A stretch of DNA of 62,387 bases from an uncultured Saprospiraceae bacterium (lineage in GTDB: Bacteria; Bacteroidota; Bacteroidia; Chitinophagales; Saprospiraceae): assembly GCA_938015805.1 (NCBI GenBank), contig CALLXF010000033.1, positions 1 to 62,387 on the forward strand, given 5' to 3'. The position numbers and the translations under genes were made by a program. This document shows, in pieces, positions 53,623 through 62,387 of the stretch; position 1 is the first letter of the stretch; every line of letters starts with the position of its first letter. Below the pieces are notes generated by a model. The model ran no database searches, was not told the origin of the DNA, and worked only from the letters and a program-made list of their open reading frames with translations.

Positions 53623-55290
53623 TTAGTTTTTCACAAGCTTAATAACTTGTTTTTGATTATCACTTATTGTAACAGTCGCAGTATAAAATCCTGATTGCAA
53701 TTGAAATATGTTTACTTGCTCAGTCTGGCCAATATGGCTAAACGCTAAACTTCCTGATAGATTATAAATCTGGATGCTTTTGATCGGCTGATCAAAATAG
53801 ATCATATCAGAAGAAGGATTAGGGTAGTAACCTATGGTCGTATTGTCTTTGTAATCAGCATTATTTACACTGCTTATTTGCTCCTTATCAAAATCGGCAA
53901 TCACAGGTAAATGATCTGCCGCAACAGTCGTATCATCTTTAAGTAATCCATAAGAATTTAACTCATCAGGTTCCATGGACTCCGTAAATAATACGAGACT
54001 ATTATTAGCTCTTACTACTGAACCAGAGTAAATTACATAATCCAATCTACCCGGACTAAAGAAATTTCCAAAAGGATCATACCATGTAAAAGTAGCTGGT
54101 TCTCCCGTGGTGTACGGAATAAGGTCTTCCATCTCACCGCCCCAATCAGGTCCTTCGTTCAAACCTTGTTGAAGGGTAATGGGCTGATCCGCAAATCCAA
54201 CAAAATTAGTATCACCCATAATTAGTATTGGTGTATTATCCTCGATCGTTATAGCAGCAGATCCGTTCTTAGCATCTTCAATAAAACTTAAAATTCGCTC
54301 GACTTCTTCCTCACGCCCTGTATCATTATCACAACAGGGTAGATGTACAGAAATAATTAACCAGTCTCTAGTTCCATCATTTATTTTGAAGGCTCCATTT
54401 CCTGTACCATTGGCGGAAGCCACATCGATAATCGGAAACTTGCTTACAAGTATTATATCTGGAAAAATTTTCTCTGCATATAAATCGGCACTTGGTGTAT
54501 TTAGAGCTACTGCTACTTGATTTTTAGTCTGGGTGGCACTGTGATCATAAATCTCCTGAAACGCAATTACATCGGGATTTACAGCGGTGAGCACACGATT
54601 GATAGCTTCTCTAGGTCCTGTTTCAAAATAATTATCTCTAAGTACATTCCATGATAAAAATCTAATATCATCTGCATTTTGACGCTCTAAGCTGTAAGAT
54701 GGTAATGCAATACTGGCATCACTCATAGTATACGATATTCCACCAGAATTATCAGGAGCAACATCTCCGCCGCCGATATTATCTTCTATGATTACTTTGA
54801 TATTTCCAGACATTTGGACTGTATTATTACCACCTGTCAGCGTACGGGAAATTTTCAATTCAAATCGATCAGAGGTCACTGTAGGACATCCGACATATCC
54901 AATATCAAATGCATTTACAAACCATTCAAAATTATTTAAAAATAAGCTTCGTTGATTTTGACCTAATGCATAAGCAAGATCTGCACCGATTCCTCGTGTA
55001 AATTGACCCGTATTTATATTATTGTCTATATCTATGTAGAGATATAAATTATTGTCTTCCTGTAGACTGATTTCTTTGTTGAGCTCAAAATAGATGTATA
55101 GATTCCGATCATCGTTAGAAATTCCAATATTCTCAAAATCCAAGCCGCTAGATGATCCATCATTTAGTGGATCTGTATAAACAATTTGGTTTGTCCAGTC
55201 CGAAAATTTTTCGTCCAGAATAATTTGCTGTGCGTCCAGTATAGTACAAACAAAAACAAAAATTACAACGAATGAAATTTTATCTACCAT
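53623..55290 (-). CDS. Secreted endonuclease/exonuclease/phosphatase with T9SS type A domain
   Basis: A 555-residue surface-directed protein. The frame extends to 55335, but the ATG at 55290 (MVDKISFVVIFVFV) gives the proper signal peptide, ending CTILDAQ. An N-terminal beta domain (about 20-185) resembles a carbohydrate-binding-like fold. The EEP domain follows with IRFLSWNVLRDNYF, NPDVIAFQEIYD (metal Glu), ISVHLPCCDND, ILIMGDTNFVGFAD and AADHLPVIADFD (His/Asp near the end), a full nuclease or phosphodiesterase set. A type A sorting domain starts at TIGYYPNPSSDMIYFDQPI. It probably degrades extracellular DNA or phospho-compounds, but the substrate is inferred. Confidence 0.88.
   Translation of the reverse strand: MVDKISFVVIFVFVCTILDAQQIILDEKFSDWTNQIVYTDPLNDGSSSGLDFENIGISNDDRNLYIYFELNKEISLQEDNNLYLYIDIDNNINTGQFTRGIGADLAYALGQNQRSLFLNNFEWFVNAFDIGYVGCPTVTSDRFELKISRTLTGGNNTVQMSGNIKVIIEDNIGGGDVAPDNSGGISYTMSDASIALPSYSLERQNADDIRFLSWNVLRDNYFETGPREAINRVLTAVNPDVIAFQEIYDHSATQTKNQVAVALNTPSADLYAEKIFPDIILVSKFPIIDVASANGTGNGAFKINDGTRDWLIISVHLPCCDNDTGREEEVERILSFIEDAKNGSAAITIEDNTPILIMGDTNFVGFADQPITLQQGLNEGPDWGGEMEDLIPYTTGEPATFTWYDPFGNFFSPGRLDYVIYSGSVVRANNSLVLFTESMEPDELNSYGLLKDDTTVAADHLPVIADFDKEQISSVNNADYKDNTTIGYYPNPSSDMIYFDQPIKSIQIYNLSGSLAFSHIGQTEQVNIFQLQSGFYTATVTISDNQKQVIKLVKN
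54409..54421 (+). repeat. 13-mer ATTGGCGRAAGCC, copy 5
   Basis: Exact ATTGGCGGAAGCC, inside the T9SS nuclease gene. Confidence 0.8.
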
Positions 55291-55602
55291 AAACGTATTT
55301 ATTAAGCACAAATGTAATACTTGAATGTAGAACAATTTTAAATCATATTAGATCACTATACGGATGGAAATCTCACAAAACGTCTCATGATGCTCTATAT
55401 ATTTAAAACAACTTCTTTTGCCTATAATTAATATTATGTTAAGTAGCTATCTGGCAAACCTCCCTGTTTACTTGGCTTTGTATAAAATAATGATATGACA
55501 TAAAGAAAGTAAAGATTAGCTTTTATTAAAATATACAAACACTCCGTTTAGTATTACACATAATTTTTCCTAATCTAAAATGTGAAATCTCAAATGTGAA
55601 AT
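55291..55602. other. Intergenic region, 312 bp
   Basis: No gene seen. A 13-base unit AAATGTGAAATCT occurs twice in tandem at 55578-55604, spaced by one C and touching the stop codon of the dual ABC ATPase; probably a small duplication. Confidence 0.5.
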
Positions 55603-57312
55603 CTACTTAGGTATGGCATCTAATAATCTCTGAGTATAGCTCTCCCGTGGATTATTGTATAAGTTTTCCGCATCGTTACGCTCTACTATTTTTCCATCTT
55701 TCATTACCAGAACATGATCAGATATATGTTTTACCACAGATAGATCATGGGAAATAAAAATGTAACTCAGATTAAAATCATCTCTTAGTTCTACTAGCAA
55801 ATTTAAAATCTGTGCCTGCACTGATACATCTAAAGCAGAAACGCACTCGTCACAGATAATAAAGCTAGGTTCTACACTAAGTGTTCTAGCAATACATATA
55901 CGTTGCCGTTGTCCACCAGAAAACTGATGAGGATATCGATCATACTGATCCGCAGTGAGACCTACACTCTCCATCAGTTGAATGGTTTTATCTTTTCGTT
56001 GCTTCTTATTATCATGTAGATTATGGACTTGCATGGGTTCCATAATGGCTTGACCGATTCTCATTCGAGGGTTCAGAGATGCATAAGGGTTTTGGAAAAT
56101 GATCTGAAAATCTCTCCGTAGTGTTTTTAAATCCCTCTTATTAAGATCTAAGACCGATTTACCTTTAAAATGAACTGTACCAGAATCTGCATCTAACAAA
56201 CGTAATATAGTTCTACCTAGAGTAGATTTTCCACTCCCTGACTCTCCTACTAATCCTAGCGTTTCTCCCTGACGCATTGTAAAACTGACATCGTTTACTG
56301 CTTTGGTCCATCTTGTTGTTCTACCTAAGAAATTCTTTTCCGCAGAATAAAATTTAGAGAGATTTTTTACTTGTAATAATTCATTGGCGGAAGCCAAAAC
56401 CTCTAACCGCTCCTTAAATCGTGCTGGGCTAATAAGCTCCTCAGAAAAACCACTTTTATCCTGGTTAACATAATCTTCTATGGTAGGTAATTTTGCTATT
56501 CTTTTATTTAAAGGCGGCCGACAAGCGATAAGACCTTTAGTATATGGATGTTGTGGGTTATTAAAAATTTGATCTACTGGGCCTTGCTCTACTATTTCAC
56601 CCCTATACATAACAACTACACGATCTGCTATTTCTTTGATAACACCGAGGTCATGACTTATAAAAATGGTAGATGTCTGGTGCGTTTTTTTAATATTTTC
56701 TAATAGCTTAATAATGCTTTTCTGGACTGTTACATCTAAAGCCGTTGTGGGTTCGTCTGCGATCAAGATCTCAGGATTACAGGAAACTGCCATTGCGATC
56801 ATGATACGTTGGATCTGTCCTCCAGATAACTGATGAGGATATGCGGCGTAAATTCTTTCGGGATCTGGTAATTCCACCTGACCAAATAAATTTAACACTT
56901 GTGCCTTACCTTCCGCTTTAGACACACGCTGATGTAAAAGTATCGCCTCTAATACCTGATGTCCACATCGATGTGATGGATTCAGAGAATTCATAGGATT
57001 TTGGAAAATCATAGCAATCTGATTACCACGGATTTTTAGCAATTCTTTTTCCTGAGCTTGTAAAATATCTATTGATTGCTGATCTCCTTTAAAAATAATC
57101 TTGCCGGTAGGATAGGAAGCCGTATTAGGTAATAACTGTAATATAGAAAGAGCAGTTACTGATTTACCACTTCCCGACTCCCCTACTATGCCTAAAGTTT
57201 CTCCTTTAAACAATTCAAAAGAGATCGTTTTTACTGCGTTTACAATACGATCTCTCTGATTAAATTCAATCGAAAGATCTTGTACGGATAATATTTGCGC
57301 GTGTTTACTCAT
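55603..57312 (-). CDS. ABC transporter ATP-binding protein with two ATPase domains (peptide type)
   Basis: A 569-residue protein that joins two ATPase domains of the OppD/DppD and OppF/DppF kinds, as in GsiA or YejF. Domain 1: Walker A GESGSGKS at 44-51, signature LSGGQIQR near 168. Domain 2: a second Walker [10 protein letters not shown], near 356 and [13 protein letters not shown] near 470. Walker B stretches [12 protein letters not shown] and [12 protein letters not shown] are also present; the second has Cys-Val after DE in place of the usual Pro-Thr or Pro-Phe. Peptide, nickel or glutathione import is likely. No permease or binding-protein gene is close, so partners lie elsewhere. Confidence 0.93.
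   Translation of the reverse strand: MSKHAQILSVQDLSIEFNQRDRIVNAVKTISFELFKGETLGIVGESGSGKSVTALSILQLLPNTASYPTGKIIFKGDQQSIDILQAQEKELLKIRGNQIAMIFQNPMNSLNPSHRCGHQVLEAILLHQRVSKAEGKAQVLNLFGQVELPDPERIYAAYPHQLSGGQIQRIMIAMAVSCNPEILIADEPTTALDVTVQKSIIKLLENIKKTHQTSTIFISHDLGVIKEIADRVVVMYRGEIVEQGPVDQIFNNPQHPYTKGLIACRPPLNKRIAKLPTIEDYVNQDKSGFSEELISPARFKERLEVLASANELLQVKNLSKFYSAEKNFLGRTTRWTKAVNDVSFTMRQGETLGLVGESGSGKSTLGRTILRLLDADSGTVHFKGKSVLDLNKRDLKTLRRDFQIIFQNPYASLNPRMRIGQAIMEPMQVHNLHDNKKQRKDKTIQLMESVGLTADQYDRYPHQFSGGQRQRICIARTLSVEPSFIICDECVSALDVSVQAQILNLLVELRDDFNLSYIFISHDLSVVKHISDHVLVMKDGKIVERNDAENLYNNPRESYTQRLLDAIPK
56383..56395 (+). repeat. 13-mer ATTGGCGRAAGCC, copy 6
   Basis: Exact ATTGGCGGAAGCC, in the linker between the two ATPase domains of the ABC protein gene. 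Confidence 0.8.
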
Positions 57313-57447
57313 TTACGTGTCATAAAGCTATAACTTTACATTAGAGAATTTAGTAATAAGTTATAGTTAATATATCCTTAATGCGAACTTTTTAATATGT
57401 ATTTAGTCTAATACATACGTCACCATCTATAGTTAAACGGTACAATT

Positions 57448-60400
57448 ATGAAAGTAATAGGTAAAATTTGGAGGTTTTTAGTTTTATTAGTCATTATAGT
57501 GATCGTAGCGATGGTCCTAGTTCCATATATCTATAAGGACGAATTAATGGCAAGCCTAAAGGACGCCATAAATGAAAACATCACTGCAGAAGTAGATTTT
57601 GAAGATATAAATATTTCCTTACTTAAGTCTTTTCCTAAGGTGGCCTTAGACATCCAACAACCTGCAGTAAATGGGTTAAATGAATTTAAAGGTATCTCTC
57701 TTTTTAATGCTGATTATATTCGGGTAAATGCTGATCTAACCTCTGTTTTTAAAAGTGATCAGCCGATCCGTATCCGTTCGTTAGAAATAGATAACGCCGA
57801 TATAAACGTTATCGTGACAAAAAACGGAAAAGCAAATTATGACATCGTCCCTCCTTCAGAAAACACAAGTGAGACGGCAGATTATGTTTTAGAATTAGAG
57901 GACTATAGTCTTACTAATACGACGATAAACTATACAGATCATAGTTCTGATGTAAAGGCAACTATTGAAGATCTCAATCATAAAGGATCAGGAAATTTTA
58001 CTGCAGACCAGTTTGACCTTATCACTAAAACCTCCGTGGATAAACTCTCTGCATCATCAGGAGGTATCGGTTATTTAAACAATGTAAAAGTCTCTGCAGA
58101 TAATAAAATTTCTGTAAACAACACCGAAGCAAAATACACACTGGACAATAATGAAATTACTCTAAATTCCTTGCGGCTAAAGACTGATGGTTTTGTAAAA
58201 ATGAGCGGAGACAATATCATTACTAATCTAAAGATGGAGGCTCCTAACAGTGATTTTAAAGATTTTATTTCGCTAGTTCCAAGTGCATATAAAGGCTCCA
58301 TAAAAGACATAGAATCCAAAGGAAAAGCAGATGTAAAAGCAATCGTTAATGGTACCTACAATAGCAACACTGGAAGGATGCCTAACTACGAGGTAGATAT
58401 AAAAGTTCAAGACGGATATGTAAAATATCCAGGATTCCCTAAAGCAGTGCAAGATGTAAACATGGATGTTAGTTTAATGTCCAAAGCGAATAATGATATG
58501 GACATAAATATCCCTGCGTTTAGTATGAAGTCAGGTGATAATTTTATAGATGGAAACCTGATGTATCAGTCGGCTTCCGCCAATCCAAAGATCACCTCTA
58601 ATCTAAATGCAAAATTAAATCTAGATGACATATCACAATCATTTCCATTAGAAGGCATCGAACAATTATCAGGAGAAGTAGACATACAAGATATCAACAT
58701 AGACGCACTCGTAAGTGACATAGAAACAAATAATCTGGATCAAGTTAAATTTAGTGGTAAGGTAGATATGAAAGATGTAAATATCTTAATGACTGATTCT
58801 CCAGACGTTAAGATGAACCAGTTCTCGCTTACGGCAGATCCTAAAAATATCGTGATCAATAAATCAACTTTGGAATTAGGGAAATCGGATATGAGTTTTG
58901 ATGGAAACATATCTAATCCTCTGGCTTACTTTTTACCTGACACCCCTATGAAAGGAGAGATTAACATCGATGCTGGAAAACTCGATCTCAATGAATGGAT
59001 ACTTACTGATCAACCAGTGGAACCTTCTACCGAAGTTATAGTCTTAGATGAAAAAATAGAGCGACTTGCAAGGTCTTCAGGACTAAAAATAAATGCCACT
59101 GCAGATCAAATTAATTACTACAATTACGTCATAAAAGATAATCAGTTTAGTGGAAATATCACGGGAGAAAAAATAAGTCTAGATAATTATTCTGCAAGTA
59201 TTTATGATAATGAATTTAAAATAGAGGGTCAGTTAGAAGGTTTATACGATTATGTATTTAGCAATAAAGTTTTATCAGGAGAATTAAATATGACTGCTGA
59301 TAAATTTAATACTAATCCATTTATGGAAAGTGAGGCTGAGCCAGAAGTTCTAGAACCCTTTAGAGTTCCGCTAAATATGGATATCGTCATAAACACAGAT
59401 CTAAAAGACGTGCAATACTCTAAGCTTAATATCGAAAAAATGAATGGTGCTATCACAATGAGTGAAGGAATCATGGAATTTAAAGAAGTCCTTACTCAAG
59501 CATTAGGTGGTAAAATGAATTTCGAGGGTGTATATAATAGTCTCGATGAGATGCCTTTGTTCTCTCTTAAATACAATATGAGTAAAGTTAAATTTAGTGA
59601 GACCTTTAAGTCGTTTGCATCAGTACAAAAACTAGCTCCTATTTTAGAATATATGGACGGTATTTTTAATTCGACCCTAGTCATGGAGGCCCGATTGACT
59701 GATGCGATGGTACCCGATTTTGGAACGATGACCGCTCAGGGATTTATAGAAACCATCAGTGGGAAACTAAACGAAATAGAACCGATAAAAAAGGTTAATA
59801 ACAAACTGGGTATTGACGCTTTTGATAAAGTGGATTTAAGCAATACTAAAAACTGGTTTGAAATTAAAAATGGAATGATGGATATCAAACCACAAAAGTA
59901 TAACTATAAAGAAATCGAATTTACAATCGGAGGATCACACTCTTTTACTCAGGATATGACATATCAGGCTATAGCCAAAGTTCCACGTGCCCTTCTAGAA
60001 AAAAGTAATCTAGGACAACTAGCCAATAGTGGGTTATCATTTTTAGAAAAAGAGGCAGGTAAACTAGGAATGGATATTTCTCAAGGCGAATTTATAGATT
60101 TGAAAATAGACATTGGCGGAAGCCTACTCTCTCCTACTCTTAAAATTACACCTATAGGTAGTAACGGTCAGAATGTAAAAGATCAAGTGAAAGATGAGGT
60201 TATTAAAAAAATAGATGCGGTAAAAGACACCCTAACGGATAAAGCAAACGAAAAAATAAAAGAAGTAAAAGACTCTGTAAATACGGTGGTGCAAACAGCA
60301 AAGGATTCTGTTACCACAGTCATAGATAATGCAGTAGATACTGTTACGAGTAAAGTAAAGAAAGAAGTTGATAAAAAAGTGGATACTTTAAAAGCTAAAG

Positions 60401-60555
60401 TAAATGAAAAAGCAGAAGGAAAACTAGATACCCTACTCAACGAAAAACTAAAAGACGTACTCGGTGAAAAAAATGAAGAAGAAGTCGATAAAATTAAGGA
60501 TAAGATAAAGGACTGGAACCCTTTTAAAAAGAAGAAAAAAGATGGTGGCAATTAA
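57448..60555 (+). CDS. AsmA-like family protein
   Basis: A 1035-residue envelope protein with one N-terminal helix (about 9-29, LVLLVIIVIVAMVLVPYI region) and a long periplasmic part. AsmA-type motifs: EVDFEDINISLLKSFPKVAL at about 46-65, then many beta strands; proteins of this class bridge the membranes and are thought to move phospholipids. The end of the known domain (SGLSFLEKEAGKLGMDISQ) is at about 857-875. The last ~125 residues are Lys/Glu/Val/Asp-rich amphipathic repeats (KEVKDSVNTVVQTAKDSV type), an unusual tail for the family. It faces the ABC ATPase gene with 135 bp between. Confidence 0.85.
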   Translation: MKVIGKIWRFLVLLVIIVIVAMVLVPYIYKDELMASLKDAINENITAEVDFEDINISLLKSFPKVALDIQQPAVNGLNEFKGISLFNADYIRVNADLTSVFKSDQPIRIRSLEIDNADINVIVTKNGKANYDIVPPSENTSETADYVLELEDYSLTNTTINYTDHSSDVKATIEDLNHKGSGNFTADQFDLITKTSVDKLSASSGGIGYLNNVKVSADNKISVNNTEAKYTLDNNEITLNSLRLKTDGFVKMSGDNIITNLKMEAPNSDFKDFISLVPSAYKGSIKDIESKGKADVKAIVNGTYNSNTGRMPNYEVDIKVQDGYVKYPGFPKAVQDVNMDVSLMSKANNDMDINIPAFSMKSGDNFIDGNLMYQSASANPKITSNLNAKLNLDDISQSFPLEGIEQLSGEVDIQDINIDALVSDIETNNLDQVKFSGKVDMKDVNILMTDSPDVKMNQFSLTADPKNIVINKSTLELGKSDMSFDGNISNPLAYFLPDTPMKGEINIDAGKLDLNEWILTDQPVEPSTEVIVLDEKIERLARSSGLKINATADQINYYNYVIKDNQFSGNITGEKISLDNYSASIYDNEFKIEGQLEGLYDYVFSNKVLSGELNMTADKFNTNPFMESEAEPEVLEPFRVPLNMDIVINTDLKDVQYSKLNIEKMNGAITMSEGIMEFKEVLTQALGGKMNFEGVYNSLDEMPLFSLKYNMSKVKFSETFKSFASVQKLAPILEYMDGIFNSTLVMEARLTDAMVPDFGTMTAQGFIETISGKLNEIEPIKKVNNKLGIDAFDKVDLSNTKNWFEIKNGMMDIKPQKYNYKEIEFTIGGSHSFTQDMTYQAIAKVPRALLEKSNLGQLANSGLSFLEKEAGKLGMDISQGEFIDLKIDIGGSLLSPTLKITPIGSNGQNVKDQVKDEVIKKIDAVKDTLTDKANEKIKEVKDSVNTVVQTAKDSVTTVIDNAVDTVTSKVKKEVDKKVDTLKAKVNEKAEGKLDTLLNEKLKDVLGEKNEEEVDKIKDKIKDWNPFKKKKKDGGN
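58572..58584 (-). repeat. 13-mer ATTGGCGRAAGCC, copy 7
   Basis: GGCTTCCGCCAAT on the plus strand, inside the AsmA-like gene. Confidence 0.8.
60112..60124 (+). repeat. 13-mer ATTGGCGRAAGCC, copy 8
   Basis: Exact ATTGGCGGAAGCC, near the end of the AsmA-like gene. Confidence 0.8.
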
Positions 60556-60590
60556 TAATATCTCATAGTTATTAAAGGACTGATTTTTTG

Positions 60591-60598
60591 TACTTTTA
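60591..60598 (+). promoter_or_regulatory. Possible -7 box for pfkA
   Basis: TACTTTTA is one base from TAnnTTTG and lies 17 bp before the GTG start of pfkA, so the leader would be about 12 bases or less. Confidence 0.4.
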
Positions 60599-60615
60599 CT
60601 GATTAAATTTTTATC

Positions 60616-61596
60616 GTGAGCGAAGTAAGAAGAATAGCTGTATTTACCTCAGGAGGAGATGCACCGGGAATGAACGCTGCCGTAAGAGCTGTTGTGAGAA
60701 CTGCATCTTACCATGATCTGCACATCTACGGCATCTATGGTGGATACGACGGTATGATCAATGGAAAAATAGAACGTCTCGAAAAGAAAGATGTTGGAAA
60801 TATTATGCATCGTGGAGGTACGATTCTAAAGACAGCTAGAAGTGAAGAATTTAGGACTAAGGAAGGAAGAAAAAAAGCTTTTGAAAATCTGCAGGATTTA
60901 CAAATAGACGCATGCGTATGTATCGGCGGTAACGGAACTTACACTGGGGCAGATATTTTTGCACAAGAGTATCCGATAAAAATGATAGGTATCCCTGGTA
61001 CAATCGATAATGATATTTTTGGGACCGATTATACTATCGGTTTTGACACGGCAGTAAATACAGCCATAGAAGCAGTCGATCGTATACGAGATACAGCGGA
61101 CTCTCATAACCGATTATTTTTTATAGAAGTCATGGGTCGTCATGCCGGTTTTATTGCTCTTAATACAGGGATTGCGAGCGGTGCAGGAAGCATATTTTTA
61201 CCAGAGAAAAAAGAATCACTAAATGAGTTTATGGAGTGGCTAAAGAAGTCATCCAGACGTAAAAAATTATTTAACCTCATCATAGTGGCGGAAGGAAATA
61301 CAGAAGGTGGTGCCCAAAGTATAGCCGATAAAGTTAAGAATGAAGTTCCAGAAATGGACACTAAGGTCACCATTATCGGTCATCTACAAAGAGGTGGATC
61401 ACCTAGCGGACTGGATAGAGTCCTTGCAAGTCGATTAGGCTATGGAGCAGTAAATGCTATAATGGATGGTAAATCTCGTGTAGCTATCGGAAGTATAAAT
61501 AACGCTCTTAGCTATACGTCGTTTAAGGATGCTATATTTAAGACAAAAGATCTCGAGGACGATACCGTAGAAATGGCTCGCATACTTGCAATGTAA
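60616..61596 (+). CDS. pfkA: ATP-dependent 6-phosphofructokinase
   Basis: Phosphorylates fructose 6-phosphate to fructose 1,6-bisphosphate in glycolysis. The frame starts at GTG (60616), read as Met. The ATP site has FTSGGDAPGMNAAVRAVV (GGDAPG at 13-18), then CIGGNGTYTG (Gly in place of the Asp in the usual GGDGSY), IGIPGTIDNDIFGTDYTIG (catalytic Asp) and EVMGRHAGFIAL. The length of 326 residues fits bacterial PfkA. The GNG in place of GDG might shift the phosphate donor between ATP and pyrophosphate types, but here only one residue is seen. Confidence 0.96.
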   Translation: MSEVRRIAVFTSGGDAPGMNAAVRAVVRTASYHDLHIYGIYGGYDGMINGKIERLEKKDVGNIMHRGGTILKTARSEEFRTKEGRKKAFENLQDLQIDACVCIGGNGTYTGADIFAQEYPIKMIGIPGTIDNDIFGTDYTIGFDTAVNTAIEAVDRIRDTADSHNRLFFIEVMGRHAGFIALNTGIASGAGSIFLPEKKESLNEFMEWLKKSSRRKKLFNLIIVAEGNTEGGAQSIADKVKNEVPEMDTKVTIIGHLQRGGSPSGLDRVLASRLGYGAVNAIMDGKSRVAIGSINNALSYTSFKDAIFKTKDLEDDTVEMARILAM

Positions 61597-61644
61597 GTCT
61601 ACAAAAGATCAGGTCATATTTATATATGTCGTCACTACTAACTG

Positions 61645-61670
61645 ATCATTCTTTACAACTGTAAAGTGAT
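61645..61670. other. Palindrome downstream of pfkA
   Basis: CTTTACA-AC-TGTAAAG (61651-61666) is a perfect inverted repeat, and ATCA/TGAT outside extend it with a 2-base bulge. It may be a weak hairpin ending pfkA, or an operator for the next gene at 61730. No T-run follows. Confidence 0.35.
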
Positions 61671-61729
61671 ATTAGTTTTAATAATTTGCTTAACTTAAGG
61701 TTATTAAGTTGAACTAATCATACCCTATC

Positions 61730-62387
61730 ATGAAGTTAAAGCAAATTTGTCTCCATGGATTACTTTTGATTTTTCTTCTTCCTGAAAGCTTTGCATGTAC
61801 ATTTACTCCTGAGCCATTCTGCAGTACTGTAATGAATACAAGACCTGATGATGTAATCATTGCAGGTGTGATTAGTGGTGTAGATACACTGGGTATAAAT
61901 ATCGAAATAGTCACTATTTTGCGAGGTACTGAGAATAGAACTAACGTAAGAATTTGGGATGGAACTGACTTTGATTGTAATGGATTTTTTTCTATGGCCG
62001 CAGCAGACATTGGAAATGTAAATGATTCTATAATTATCGCCTTGCCTAAAATCGATTCCTTAGAAAATCAATGGGATGTACTGGGTGATTATAGAAGACC
62101 AGAGCCGTATACCTTGACCACCTCTCTTGCTATAAAAAATGGTTTTGTTGAAGGCTTTATAACTGGCAGTCATTTTGGAGGCATTATCGTAGACATAGGT
62201 TCATTTAAGTACACTGAATTTATCCAAAGTTTTACAAACGAACAAAGCTGCGACAGGATCGTAAATACGTCACAAACACATTTAAATAAACTAAAAATTT
62301 ATCCAAATCCAGTAAATGATATTTTAATCATAGAATCTGATCGTGACGACATTATTTCATTATATATCTATGGTTATAATGGAATCA
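61730..62387 (+). CDS. Partial secreted protein with T9SS type A domain, cut by the window end
   Basis: 219 codons are seen, without a stop before the window ends. Signal peptide MKLKQICLHGLLLIFLLPES ends near FACTF. The middle carries several Cys (CTFTPEPFCST, DFDCNGF) and an Ig/beta-like pattern (TLGINIEIVTILRG). A type A sorting domain starts at KIYPNPVNDILIIESD near residue 187 and is cut off after about 30 residues. No function recognised. The start follows pfkA by 133 bp. Confidence 0.8.
   Translation, partial: MKLKQICLHGLLLIFLLPESFACTFTPEPFCSTVMNTRPDDVIIAGVISGVDTLGINIEIVTILRGTENRTNVRIWDGTDFDCNGFFSMAAADIGNVNDSIIIALPKIDSLENQWDVLGDYRRPEPYTLTTSLAIKNGFVEGFITGSHFGGIIVDIGSFKYTEFIQSFTNEQSCDRIVNTSQTHLNKLKIYPNPVNDILIIESDRDDIISLYIYGYNGI

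Noticed and set aside
55291-55335. 15 extra N-terminal residues for the T9SS nuclease
   Set aside because: The ATG at 55290 gives a proper signal peptide; the extension does not.
60183-60551. A 122-residue Ser/Phe-rich frame on the minus strand
   Set aside because: It mirrors the Lys-rich tail of the AsmA-like gene; low-complexity composition and no start signal.
1-62387. CRISPR arrays, phage or insertion-sequence genes, defence systems, tRNA or rRNA
   Set aside because: No regularly spaced repeats, transposase, integrase, restriction or toxin-antitoxin genes, and no cloverleaf or rRNA-like stretch were seen on reading the window.

Overview
The window is A+T-rich DNA from a Bacteroidota chromosome, most likely a gliding or surface-active marine-type member near the Saprospiria or Flavobacteriia; that placement is inference from gene content, without a tree. 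The evidence is type IX secretion (T9SS): a PorT/SprT barrel (35889-36632), a PorP/SprF-like protein (1100-2134), a PorE-like TPR/propeller/OmpA protein (2156-4573) and six proteins with T9SS sorting domains (one type B, five type A). Supporting signs are a bacillithiol-linked YtxJ, a DUF5686 barrel, and promoter -7 boxes of the Bacteroidota form TAnnTTTG. All 50 protein genes look chromosomal. No insertion sequence, phage, CRISPR array, tRNA or rRNA was seen.

Layout. 1-2.1 kb: a ~110-bp dispersed repeat, then a sirtuin (minus). 1.1-10.6 kb: a tight operon of PorP-like protein, PorE-like protein and a 2009-residue repeat adhesin with a type B sorting domain, ending in an 18-bp hairpin that also holds the start codon of the next lipoprotein gene. 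10.7-13.8 kb: small surface and membrane proteins and RluF. 14-20.4 kb: DUF5686 barrel, GT-C-like membrane protein, HxlR regulator divergent from a DinB-fold protein, YajC and DUF1573. 20.4-23.1 kb: shikimate kinase, thioredoxin reductase, class II aldolase. 23.1-23.7 kb: gene-free, with the second repeat copy. 23.7-31.5 kb: a minus-strand run with an SDR, a TlpA-like lipoprotein, a BNR/sortilin-type T9SS protein, a dicarboxylate symporter, MnmD, YtxJ and a 48-residue lipoprotein. 31.6-40.8 kb: core genes mpl, pdhB, ychF, acpH-like, porT, gyrA and a TPR protein. 41-45.2 kb: an orphan TRAP binding protein, a second sortilin-type T9SS lipoprotein and a MazG-like enzyme. 45.6-49.6 kb: a four-gene sigma-factor operon. 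49.6-62.4 kb: coiled-coil and hypothetical genes, Tas-like reductase, T9SS nuclease, dual ABC ATPase, AsmA, PfkA and a truncated T9SS protein.

The points most worth following up are: (1) the 13-mer ATTGGCGRAAGCC, found eight times (seven exact, one missing an end base) on both strands between 30.7 and 60.1 kb, inside genes of unrelated function; (2) the operon at 45.6-49.6 kb, where an ECF sigma factor overlaps a gene for one polypeptide with a short cytoplasmic head, one inner-membrane helix, a long low-complexity linker and an outer-membrane barrel-like end, a possible one-protein trans-envelope sensor; (3) the ~110-bp repeat, which ends in T-runs and has pairing arms, and could be a small mobile element or a structured RNA; (4) the two repeat families in the giant adhesin.
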